This document shows, one piece after another, positions 22,900 through 32,392 of a DNA stretch of 64,000 nucleotides. Within the stretch, counting starts at the first letter, position 1. Each line of letters starts with the position of its first letter. A program made the translations under genes and the position numbers. Source of the stretch: Neurospora crassa OR74A (taxonomy: Eukaryota; Ascomycota; Sordariomycetes; Sordariales; Sordariaceae); contig NC_026507.1 of the NCBI RefSeq assembly GCF_000182925.2, positions 3,596,001 to 3,660,000 on the forward strand. The letters are read 5' to 3'. Under the pieces are notes generated by a model. That model saw only the letters and a program-made list of their open reading frames with translations, did not search any database and had not been told where the DNA came from.

Positions 22900-24594
22900 A
22901 TGGGCGCCACGCTCTCACAACAATACATCCCTTTACTCCCAAGGAGCATCAAAAGCAAGTCCAAAAAACGCCCCCGATACCTGTTTCGCCTTCGAATCCG
23001 GTGTAAAAAGAAAGAAACCCTTCCAGAAATCCACGCTCCCTTTGCCAACCCCGGTCATGACCATCGAGAGGAATCCCGCGACTCGAAGCTCGACGATGGT
23101 AGTAGCGCCGAGGGTGAGGAGAGTTCTCCCTCCCACCAGTCCCTCCCTATCTCCTTTACCAACGACAAACCGTTACCAAAACTACCTCTCGTAATTACCC
23201 CTGCGGCTCAATTCCCCGGCCAACAAGCACAACTCAATTCCTCTAGCGAACTCCCAGCCACTGAAGCCATCCAACCCATCATCAATGCCGCCCCTTCCGA
23301 AAACATCAACCAAGAGGACGACAATGAGGATGTCTCAGACTCAGAAGACTCAGACTTCCCACCAGAGATAGAGAGACCGCACACCCCACCGCCCTGGGAC
23401 ACTTCTCTATCAGGCTACGGCTCCGTCCTCGAGGTTTCTCGACCGTTCAGAGCCAGACGTGTGTTTGGGCACCCGCTTGTCGAGGGACACTTTTTGTTGG
23501 GAAGTTATCAGGGGGATAATAGCTTCTTGAGTAATGGTGGAGGTCCGATAGCAGCTGAGGAGAGGAGGAGGATGTGGAGGGTGTGGGAATCAACAAAGGA
23601 AAAGGAAAAAGAAAGAGGGAAAGGGGAAGAGAAGGAGAAAGAAAAAGGGGAATACAAGAATGGAGGAGTAGTAGACGACGATGACGAATGGAAGAAGAAG
23701 AGGAAGAAGATGATGATGGTAGGGGGGCTGAAGAGTGCAAGACAACTTGAACAGAAGGCGATAGAAAGGGAAAATGAAAGGGAAAGGGAAAGGAAAAGGG
23801 AAAGGGAAAGAGGACACAAAAAGGAGAAGGACAAGGACAAGGACAAGATGCCCCCGATAAAGACAAAGACAAAAACAAAAACCAAAACAAGAAGAAGAAT
23901 GTCCGAGTGGAGAAAGTGGAAGCCTTTACCTAGGTATCCGGCTTGTACGGCCGTTGCGCAGAGGGCTACGTCTAGTATGTGGGCTGATACTGCTGCTACT
24001 GGTGACAGCAACAGCGCATGGAGAGAGGTTTTTGTTGAAGAGGCGGAAGACAGGGAGTATCAGGGAGGGGATGAGGAAGAGGAAGAAGACGATGATGACG
24101 AGGATTTGGAGGAGGCGATAAAGAGGTTTCTGGAGATCAAGATCCCAGTGGACTTGAGCAGTTTACGGCGGTTGAGAACCAGTTTTGCGGGAACCGGGGA
24201 ACACGCAATGGCTGTTGACGACGGTACTGGGGAAACTGCGAAGAAAGATTCGGAGAAGGAAGTTTTGGAGAAGGTCATGGAGGGTGAGCAAGGCCAGTTA
24301 TCACCAGTCGAGTCCTTGATGTTCACAGACACGGACATCGAGGGCTTCGAGTTCTTATTCGAAGAGGAGGACGAAGGAGGCGGGATATGGGATTTGGGCA
24401 CAGCTGAAGGAGTAAAGAGCGAAAGGGTTGAGGGAAAAAGTGAAGCCTGCCAGATGGACAGGCCAATTGGTGGGTTTGCAGGAGGAGATGCATCCAGAGC
24501 AGAAAGTTCTGAAGAAGATGCTGAACACCACTTGACAGTGAGAACGGCTTTCAATATCACGCAAAGGTTGAGCCGGTGGAAGGAAAGGGAATAA
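22900..24594 (+). CDS. Highly charged disordered protein, probable N-myristoylation
   Basis: A single uninterrupted frame of 564 residues. It begins MGATLSQQ, matching the N-myristoylation rule (Gly2, Ser at position 6), and is followed by a basic segment (SIKSKSKKRPRYLFRLRIR), a pairing that often anchors proteins to the inner plasma membrane. The middle is dominated by Lys/Glu/Arg runs (23590-23910), then KDKDKD and TKTKTKT repeats; the C-terminal third is acidic (EEEEEDDDDED). PPPWDTSLSGYGSVLEVSRPF near residue 165 and WREVFVEE are the only parts that look conserved. No known domain is recognised. A TATA box and good ATG context support expression; function unknown. Confidence 0.65.
   Translation: MGATLSQQYIPLLPRSIKSKSKKRPRYLFRLRIRCKKKETLPEIHAPFANPGHDHREESRDSKLDDGSSAEGEESSPSHQSLPISFTNDKPLPKLPLVITPAAQFPGQQAQLNSSSELPATEAIQPIINAAPSENINQEDDNEDVSDSEDSDFPPEIERPHTPPPWDTSLSGYGSVLEVSRPFRARRVFGHPLVEGHFLLGSYQGDNSFLSNGGGPIAAEERRRMWRVWESTKEKEKERGKGEEKEKEKGEYKNGGVVDDDDEWKKKRKKMMMVGGLKSARQLEQKAIERENERERERKRERERGHKKEKDKDKDKMPPIKTKTKTKTKTRRRMSEWRKWKPLPRYPACTAVAQRATSSMWADTAATGDSNSAWREVFVEEAEDREYQGGDEEEEEDDDDEDLEEAIKRFLEIKIPVDLSSLRRLRTSFAGTGEHAMAVDDGTGETAKKDSEKEVLEKVMEGEQGQLSPVESLMFTDTDIEGFEFLFEEEDEGGGIWDLGTAEGVKSERVEGKSEACQMDRPIGGFAGGDASRAESSEEDAEHHLTVRTAFNITQRLSRWKERE
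23590..23910 (+). repeat. Polypurine tract coding Lys/Glu/Arg repeats
   Basis: Over 300 nt the + strand is very largely A and G (GAAAAGG, GGGAAAG and AAGACAAAAAC units). It encodes the charged middle of the disordered protein. Such strand asymmetry suggests repeated slippage and could permit triplex or R-loop formation. Confidence 0.75.
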
Positions 24595-25404
24595 TGAGGG
24601 AAGAGAAATTAATAAAAGGGGGTTTGGGGATGGAGAGACTGCGGTTAGAGCCAGAACCAACCAAGAATAAGGAAGATCTGAGCACGCGGAAAAGTCAAGG
24701 AACCACCGACTAGAGTCAAAAAGTAAGAGAGAACGCAGAACAAACATTCATCCTCCCATGGCCTGCCCAATCAAGGTAGGTACCTAATAACCAATCGAGC
24801 CTAAGTTGTCTTTTCTCTTCTCAATTTAGTTACTACAAATCCATTTTCACCGTTCCAGACTGACCGAACCGACGATGGTATTTATTGTGACAGGGATAGG
24901 TTCGGGGAATTTGATCTCCCGCTCTTACGGACCCTCATCTGAAGATCTTACCGAAAATACCACATTCTGACGGCAGGAAAGGTGCTAACTGAATAAAGAC
25001 GCAGGAACAGACGCCACAGACCAACCAATGCTATTGTGTCACAACAGCAGCATGTGGAGTCGAAGATGCATCCCACCTTTGTAGGTCGGACGACATTTAG
25101 CGGAGCTTGGGGTCTAACTAGAACAATATGTAAGTATGAAGCTGAAAGAGTAGATATCTCGTAATGGGCTGCTACATACGTTCTATGGCGGATTAATCAC
25201 CGTGAGTGGCAAGGTCTTGAACGGTGGGTGGTACAGTAAATCATGTGTGAAACAACCCTTGAGGAATGACTTTCCCAAAGATACTTACCTAGAGGTATAA
25301 AGACGACCAGTCTTCATCCCCAGTAGACCGTTCAAATCCCCTTTCATGTGTCCCGCTTCAACCCCTTTTATCCCTTTTAGCTGACCGACCACGCAACATA
25401 AAGC
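24595..25404. other. Promoter region of the secreted-protein gene
   Basis: 810 nt with no gene. A TAGGTACCTA-type palindrome lies near 24777-24786 and a TATAAAGA box at 25296-25303, about 105 nt before the next ATG. Confidence 0.5.
25296..25303 (+). promoter_or_regulatory. TATA box of the secreted-protein gene
   Basis: TATAAAGA about 105 nt before the ATG at 25405, followed by a CT-rich leader (TTCATCCCC, CCCCTTTTATCCC). Confidence 0.45.
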
Positions 25405-26632
25405 ATGAGGTGGTTTACATCATCAATCCTAGCCCTAGCCCTGGCATCAGCCACTCATTCACTTGCTTCTTCCAACGACCCCAACGACTGCTCAACTACC
25501 ACTAAGGAAAAAAGTGGATCAGACTTCAAACTCACCGAGCAAGCAGACAACGTCAACGTCACCTCTCTCTCCGATATCTTTTCCGCGGCCGGCAAAAAAG
25601 TTGTTTCGGTCGCCGACGTCTTCAACGATGGCAACCACCAGATGACCACTGACTCGTACGGGCGCAAGCTATGGCAACACACCTCAGACTTCAACGACGA
25701 GAACACGACCAAGTGGGTGCCGCAAGGAATTACCTCGACGGCCGATGCGCTTGACGCGGGCACCTACGAGGGCATCAACGGCTGGATCGTGAGCTGGCAC
25801 CGTGATGATGATAAGAGCGTCCGCGTCACGTTTGTAAATCGCGCCCAGGATACCTACCGCCATGCACTGCTCGTGTATCCGCATGCGTCCGACGACTTTA
25901 GGGAGGTGCCGGTGCATGCAGGCGGAATCATGTGGTATGGAAATACCTTGTGGGTCTTGGATACGTATAATGGTATCAGGGTGTTTGACTTGACCAACAT
26001 CTGGCAAGTTGGATCTGGCGATGATGTTGGCAAGGTATCCAGCGGTGTTTACTCGGCTGCTGGTTACAAATATGTGATTCCTCAGATTAGGTCAGTCGTT
26101 TCCTCATCATTGTTGGTTGTTTCCAACCTATAATACTCCCGCACTAACCCTTACCGCACTCACATCATGCAGATGGTACAAGTGGTCCTCCTCCTTCAAG
26201 TTCCGCCACTCCTACATGGCCCTGGACCGCACCACCACCCCCGACAGTCTCATCGTCGGCGAGTACCAAACCTCGACCTCGGACCCCATCCGGCTGGTCC
26301 GGTACGAGCTCGACTACACCACCCGCCGGCTCAAGACCGACAGCAGCGGCGTTTCCAAGGCCGCCTGGGCCTACTGCGTCAATATTGAGCGCATGCAGGG
26401 CGCCGTGTCGGCAAACGGCAAGTTCTACCTCTCACGAAGCAACGGAGAATCCAAAGGTGATCTCTGGGCCTGGGTTCCCGGCGGCGCGGCCAAAAAGAAT
26501 GCCGGCTTCTACCCCAGAAGTCCCGAAGATCTGAGCTACGACAAGAGGAATGGTGGGCGTCTGTATACCGTGACGGAGGCCGAGGGTGTGAGGTATATCA
26601 TCAATTCGCCTGTTAGCAGTATCAGCTTTTAG
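25405..26632 (+). CDS. Predicted secreted protein, possibly beta-propeller
   Basis: Two exons (25405-26090, 26173-26632) give 381 residues. A signal peptide is clear (MRWFTSSILALALASATHSLAS). Repeated blocks of the type WVPQGITSTADA, GWIVSWHRDD, HAGGIMWYGNTLWVLDT and GIRVFDLTNIWQVG recur about every 40-50 residues with strand-turn-strand character, as in a beta-propeller, and the second exon repeats it (SLIVGEYQT, GRLYTVTEAEG). I recall similar uncharacterised secreted proteins in filamentous fungi and actinobacteria, but no catalytic residues can be named. The final blocks (FYPRSPEDLSYDK) suggest a family-specific C-terminus. Role unknown; location extracellular. Confidence 0.72.
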
Positions 26633-26912
26633 TTGGGTCCACGAGCATCCGAGGACAGTCAGAGTTCGATGAGGAGATGGGTGTGGGGTGTCGGCTGGCG
26701 GTCGCGTTAAGAAAACGAGTCAGAATGTTTCGTCAGTCAGATGGAGGGACCCCAGTGATCCCCTGCACTCAACCGAGCCATGATTAATCCATACCTCTAT
26801 ATCCGTCTTCCCATCATTGCTCATTGCTCATGGTGTGCGTTTAAGACAGGTCATCATCTTCCATCGTCATGTCTTCTTTGCTTGCCTATTAAAGTCACAT
26901 ATGTTAAGCGCA

Positions 26913-29067
26913 TCATCCCTCCTTACCCACATCCCTCAACTCGACCTCACCATACATCCCCTGCCGTAGCATAACCCTCATCCCCATCGCAGCTTCATTC
27001 CTCAACCCCACCCTTTCTGCCTGACAAATCTTTGCCTTGCTCTCCTGATCAAGTCCATGAGCTATCGCCGCCAAAGCGTCCTCTTTCCAAGGGTCCACGC
27101 CGTACATGCGGGTCTGCCAAATGGTAAGCCCAAGGTAGAGCGCGCTCGCCACCATGACCGCCACAGGAACGGTGACGAATGGCCAACGGATGCAGAAACG
27201 GAACTCCCATTTCTTCGTGGAGCTCTCCTTTACCCATATCCCCTCTTTCTCGCGGATCCAGGCTGTCATACTACGGGCGACATTGTTGAAAGTGATGCTG
27301 AGATTGGTTGATTTGGCTATGGCTCCGGCGACGGGGTTACCGTAACCTATATCGGCTGTGGTTGGATAAATCAGTGGCTCGGGGGCAAGGACGTGGGTGA
27401 ACCAGTCAATTGTAGAGGCTAGGGTTATTTGGGTGATGTTGAAGTAGGGAAGGCGGTTGGAAACCGTAGTGGCACCAGGGTCATCATGGTCCCCAGGGTC
27501 AAGACTGGGGTGTGTAGCCAGGAGTAAATCAGATCGCGGAAAATCCCAGAGCGTGCCATGTAAATCTGGGCGGACTGGGCTGCTTAGTGTGTGGTTGAAG
27601 GGATACATCCATTCTTCTCTCTGTCTTTTTGTGGAGATGTTGCGTTCCAAAAATCCGTCTCGAGGCAACAGCGACGGATGTAACCACTCGTTCCGCGAGT
27701 CAAGAATGGATTCATGGAGTATGCCCTTCCTGACGCTCGAATTGTATCGGTTGACGCAGAAGGATAAGCCGCATTCCATGGCGAGTGGAAACGTCGTATT
27801 CCAAGGCGAAAGGTCATTGACAAATTCCGGTGTAGACTGGATGATTCTGAAAACAACAAAGGTGGTAGTAAAGTTGGCAAAAGATATCGACTCGGATCGG
27901 TTGGCTATGACTTTGACAACGGTTTGATTTGGTGATATTGAGGTGAGGACAGTCAATGATCCCCAGGAACTTTTATCCCTCGGCGGCTTTGCGTCGTCCC
28001 AATTGAGAATTTCCAAGTCGTATGGCAGTAGATATCGTGTATAAGTACTCCCTCCACTGGGCACTTGTTCTTTTCGAATATGATCTGACACATTAATGCA
28101 ACGGCTGCAAACTGCCAATGAGTCGAAATTCTGGAATGTGCAATTACCGGTCTCGCAAGAGAAGGATGGCTGGTAAGGGTCAACCAAGGCCGCGGACTTG
28201 TTGACGAATCCATCATAGACGGCAAGCGTCAGGCCATAGTCCGCTGTCAGTGCACTTTCCTGGAAGACCACCATGTCGGGTCCCATCGAGCCATTTTTGT
28301 TCTTCAAAGTAATCTGTCTTCCTGTTGTCTGTTCTTCGCCTACACAGATCTTGATTGATGCCCGAATTTCGGCTCTTGAGCTTTCCATGAGTTGGACCTC
28401 ATATCCAGATGTGTTGACTATGGCTTGGACGAAGGGGTCGTATCCGAACATTACAACCGTTACTAGAGCGCCGAGCGAGGCGAGATGTCTATCAGATCAT
28501 TTTGTTAGCAGCTGAAGGACAGGTGAATCAACTGGATGGTCCTACAACTCAAACGTACCGATACTTGAGCTTCCAGAGCAGCTGCAAACTTCCCAAAGGC
28601 CCTCTACTTGCTTCATCGAAGGTTCTAAAGACCAGAATGTCGTCTTCTCTTTGGGAAAACCAATTCCACTTTGCCTGCCCCAGACAGGGCGTGATGGCGA
28701 AGGCAAGAGAGGTGCGAGAAATCTGTGCCATGGTCGATATGATTGTGCCCAGTGACAGGTAGAGGGGCCACGATTCCAAGGGCTTGCCGTCGAAGAAGTA
28801 AAGAATACTCAGTGTCAACGCCAGGGAGAAACAGCTGAGTGTCATTGCTGCTAGCTCCCAGAACCAGGAGGATCCCCATCGTTGCCACGGGCTGTACTGG
28901 GACAGCCGCGTGTTGCTTGGCAGAATTCTCCGAGGAATGATTTTTTGCGGTATGATACAGTCCTCGTGCACTTCATGCTGGCCAAGTGGGAGATGGTCCT
29001 GGGTAGAGATTTCTGGGGACAGCGGAGTAAAATCGGATGGTTCGTATGTCGAATTGTGTGGATCCAT
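26913..29067 (-). CDS. DUF3176 multi-pass membrane protein
   Basis: Two exons (29067-28559, 28488-26913; 70-nt intron) give 694 residues. The fungal DUF3176 signature is present in the first third: TMAQISRTSLAFAI, CLGQAKWNWFSQRED and TFDEASRGPLGSLQLLW. Two helices precede it (WFWELAAMTLSCFSLAL and LYLSLGTIISTM), one follows (LASLGALVTVVMFGYDP), then about 430 residues of extracellular-looking sequence with many N-glycosylation sites (NCTF, NVSD, NITQ) and paired cysteines (CETGNCTF, CSRCINVS). A last helix (FVTVPVAVMVASALYLGLTIW) precedes a short cytosolic tail. Function unknown. Start chosen at the first ATG in frame with MDPHNSTYE; an upstream frame extension is probably leader. Confidence 0.87.
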
Positions 29068-30083
29068 GTCTCTAGTGATGTTTGCGAGCAAAGACCAAAA
29101 GAATACGCAAGAGAAATTGAAAACAACCTGGAATGGGAAGTACGAATAGGATGAAACGTCCAAATCCAGATTCATCGACGAAAACAGGTTGAGTTTGAAC
29201 ATGCCCAGCAGGCTATAAGCACCCCGCTTGGTATGAACTGTTGCGCAACGTTGGAAACCGCAATTGCCAAAATTCCACAGTGAGTGAGATCGGCAACTGT
29301 TGTGTTACCTACACAAGTGAAGCCTTAAGTGGTCTTACATGGCCATGCTACTCGTGTCTCACGAGGAAGGAATCTAATGGGCTTGTTGATTGAGGGTGTC
29401 GATCGCCTTGTGTCACTGACCAAATGTCGGTGGTGTTGGACAATACCGAGGACTCGCAAGGTCCGATATAGTTTGTACTTTGGCAAGATCCAAGTATCAG
29501 GTCAGCAATGTTGGCCACGACATACCGATATACGACGGAAAGGAGATGACAACGCGGGTCTTACCGACGTTCCCTTGATATTAGAGTCTTGATGGATATT
29601 ATGGCGTACTCGGCTTGAAGGTTTCATCGGCATTTGGATGTGGCCGATATCGGGCAGATTTGAGTGAAAGATGGTGGTAGAAGGGTCTGTGGTGAAAGGA
29701 GGATTGGATACCCACCTACCCCCATGGACTGCAACGAACTTTTAGCGCCGTCTTCTGTTTCAAGAGACACCCACAGTACCACTCATGTTTGCTGTTTCCT
29801 TCTTGGTGACCCCGCGACTTGTGCAAGTTGTATGCTGAAGACTGGCAGGAGTAAGGTAAAGCTCTTGAAAAAAGGGAAGAACATCTCAAGAAGAAATGGG
29901 GTCACTGTCAACCTAGCGCCCATCTAACTCATCGCCCTCCACTCACTGAACATCGCGGATATCAAGCGCTGAGTTCCTGCATGGTTTGACGATGGATGAA
30001 AGGTGCGGAAGCTTGGCTATTTGTTTTTCAAGCACGAATGACACGATCGCTAAACGTGCTAATGATTAATTCTCCCGAACCCC
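29068..30083. other. Spacer between two minus-strand genes
   Basis: 1 kb carrying the promoter of the DUF3176 gene and the 3' end of the monooxygenase gene. Open frames are short and motif-free. Confidence 0.45.
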
Positions 30084-31643
30084 TTACTTAAGCTCAAGAG
30101 GCAACGGCACCGCCTCATCCACAATCTTCACCTCATGGCCCCAAACCATGGGCTTTTCTACCCTTTCTCTCTGACGGGCCTTGGCCATCACCTGGCGCGC
30201 CAGCAAAATCGCTTGATTGCCTTCGCTTACCAGGCTTCGCTGGAGCTCATCCAGCTTTTGCCGGAGAATATCGATCGGCTGATCTTTGTTTTCGGCGAGA
30301 AGCTTGGATAGGCCGACTGCGTCTTTGATTGCGTGATTTGCACCTTCCCCGCGAGCTGTCCACAAGAAAGAAGAAGCAAAGAAAACCTGGTTAGCTCTCC
30401 CTCTCGGCAGTTTGAATTTGCAAGTGGTCGTAGTAGAAGATTTGAGCAGGGCAGGCAGGGGACTTACCCGGCGTCATCGGATGAGCGGCATCCCCGATCA
30501 AAATGACCCTATTGACTGGAGGAATATCCTCAATCAGGGCATCGTACCATGCCTGGAGGACACCATTGTTAGTGACCGGATGATTTCCCTCAACTTTCAA
30601 TCACGATCGACATACCACCACCTTCTTCAAGCCCTCCACCTCCGTCTTCTCCACCGTGACCCTGAACTTGGGATTCAGCGCCTGTATCCTCTCCTTCGAC
30701 TTCCGCAGCCTCTCTTCTGCCGTGCCCGTCTTGACCCAGTGATCATCGCCCACTTCTCGACTTTCCACCATCATCCAGTAGTAGTCTCCATACGATCCAT
30801 CATCGCTGACGCGGTTGAGACCGCTGAAGAGGATAAAGTCTGGGCCATACGCGACGTAGCACGAATAAGCCAGTTGGAGCTGACTCTCCATATTAGCACG
30901 GTCAAGTCGACACTCGCCCATGGTGAGCGTCGAAGAGGTTGAGACCTCCAAGACCTCCGAGTTGGGTTTCTGGAGGACGTGTGGGCGGACTATGTTGATA
31001 GTCAGCCATTTCACCATCCACATCCGTTTCATCACGATGCTCATGGGAAGATGGTGAGCACAAACCAGCACTAAAAGTCCCATCAGCCCCCACGAGAATG
31101 GTCCCCTCGGCATGTGTCCCATCCTCAAACCAAACCGTCACCTTATCCTCCCCCTCCTCGATCCTCTGCGCCCGTTTTCCCCACTGGATATCCAGATCGC
31201 GAGCCAAAGCCTGCCTCAGCCGTAACCTGTGGGCTCGCAAGCAAGGTGTCTCCGGGCTATCTGTCACGTACCCTGCCCGCCCATCCGGAAAGAACATGGC
31301 TAGACATGACGGCAGCTGGAGAGGAAGGAGGTGGCATGATGATCGAACGGATGAAAAGACTTCATCAGGAAGAGAGCCACCAAAGAGCTTTTCTGGACTG
31401 CACAGTACCGCGTATGTATGTCAGTTTCTATAAACGACACGAATGACCACTTATGGAAGTCAACGCAGGGGTGGTGGTGAGTGTTTACTCGTGAAGTCCA
31501 ACGGCGTATCCTTGGCCTCTTGCTTCGGCGCTGGCGTCACGCTCAAAAATCTGGAAGCTGATGCCCTGCTTGCGAAGACCTTGGGCAAGTGTTAAACCAC
31601 CAAGGCCGGCACCGATGATCAAGACGTGCAACTCGCTGTTCAT
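30084..31643 (-). CDS. FAD-dependent monooxygenase
   Basis: Five exons (31643-31489, 31397-31066, 30989-30616, 30552-30468, 30355-30084) give 405 residues of the aromatic-hydroxylase/salicylate-hydroxylase-like flavoprotein family, which uses NAD(P)H and O2 to hydroxylate or epoxidise small molecules. Motifs: LIIGAGLGGLTLAQGL at residues 8-23 (GxGxxG, FAD ADP part), GADGTFSAVRPHVL (the DG motif), and GDAAHPMTP-ARGEGANHAI across the last intron (the GD motif that binds the FAD ribityl chain). The first ATG in frame is 31643. It may act in secondary metabolism or aromatic degradation; the Zn2Cys6 regulator next to it is on the same strand, but no wider cluster is visible. Confidence 0.87.
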
Positions 31644-32107
31644 GGTGTAAGGAACTCTTTGTGCTTGCAAAGAACGGTGAGAATGAGAACACGGGTTGGG
31701 AGAGAGTGATGCTGAGCGTGATGAGAATCCGTGTCTGGCCCAGCCCGGCGCTTTCTATGTATGGAATCCAGCTCCGAACTCATATCGATCCACCTCGGCT
31801 TCCCGGATACCTACCCCTCCTTCGAATCCACCGGCGATCCATACCGCGCAGCGCCTTTCAGTAGGATCGCGCAACATTTGTTGGGATGGTTGGCTCGCTG
31901 CAGTAGCATCATGTCGCTTGTAACCTCGTGTGTGCCTGTATCCGAACTGCCCCTCACCGACGGTGTAACCATTTAACACCGATGGATACCCTGGCTGTCC
32001 AAACTCCTTACCATATTTTACCTGCACTGTAATAGCCACGTGGCTCCCCATATAAGACCGAAAGGTAGTACCAGATTTGATATTTTACGGAAAAGAAAAA
32101 GAAAATG

Positions 32108-32152
<45 letters not shown>

Positions 32153-32392
32153 AAAGGAACAAAGTGGTGAACAGAACATAAGCGGCGGCAAGATCCCTCA
32201 GTAGGAAGTCATCCGAGCAGCGTCCAATCAAGGCTGTCTTGACCGGCATTGTGCTCACACATATTTGGAATGAAAAGAGGGAAAAAAGAAGCCTTGACAT
32301 TTTTTTTGTGTTCCCAACACCGTCTAATTGCCGTCGCTTGAACAGAAACACGCATGATGATGACCGCCCGCCTTGTAGATAACATCTTCAGC
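31644..32392. other. Spacer with long A-run
   Basis: 749 nt between monooxygenase start and regulator stop, without a gene. It includes a 44-nt pure A-run. Confidence 0.5.
32108..32151 (+). repeat. Pure A-run of 44 nt
   Basis: Forty-four consecutive A on the + strand, preceded by GAAAAAGAAAATG. It lies 240 nt after the regulator's stop on the minus strand (where it reads as T). Either a mononucleotide microsatellite or the poly(A) tail scar of a retroposed transcript; no element is visible beside it. Confidence 0.9.

Noticed and set aside
32108-32151. A-run as the tail of a retroposed element
   Set aside because: No LINE or SINE sequence, promoter boxes or target-site duplication is visible next to it.
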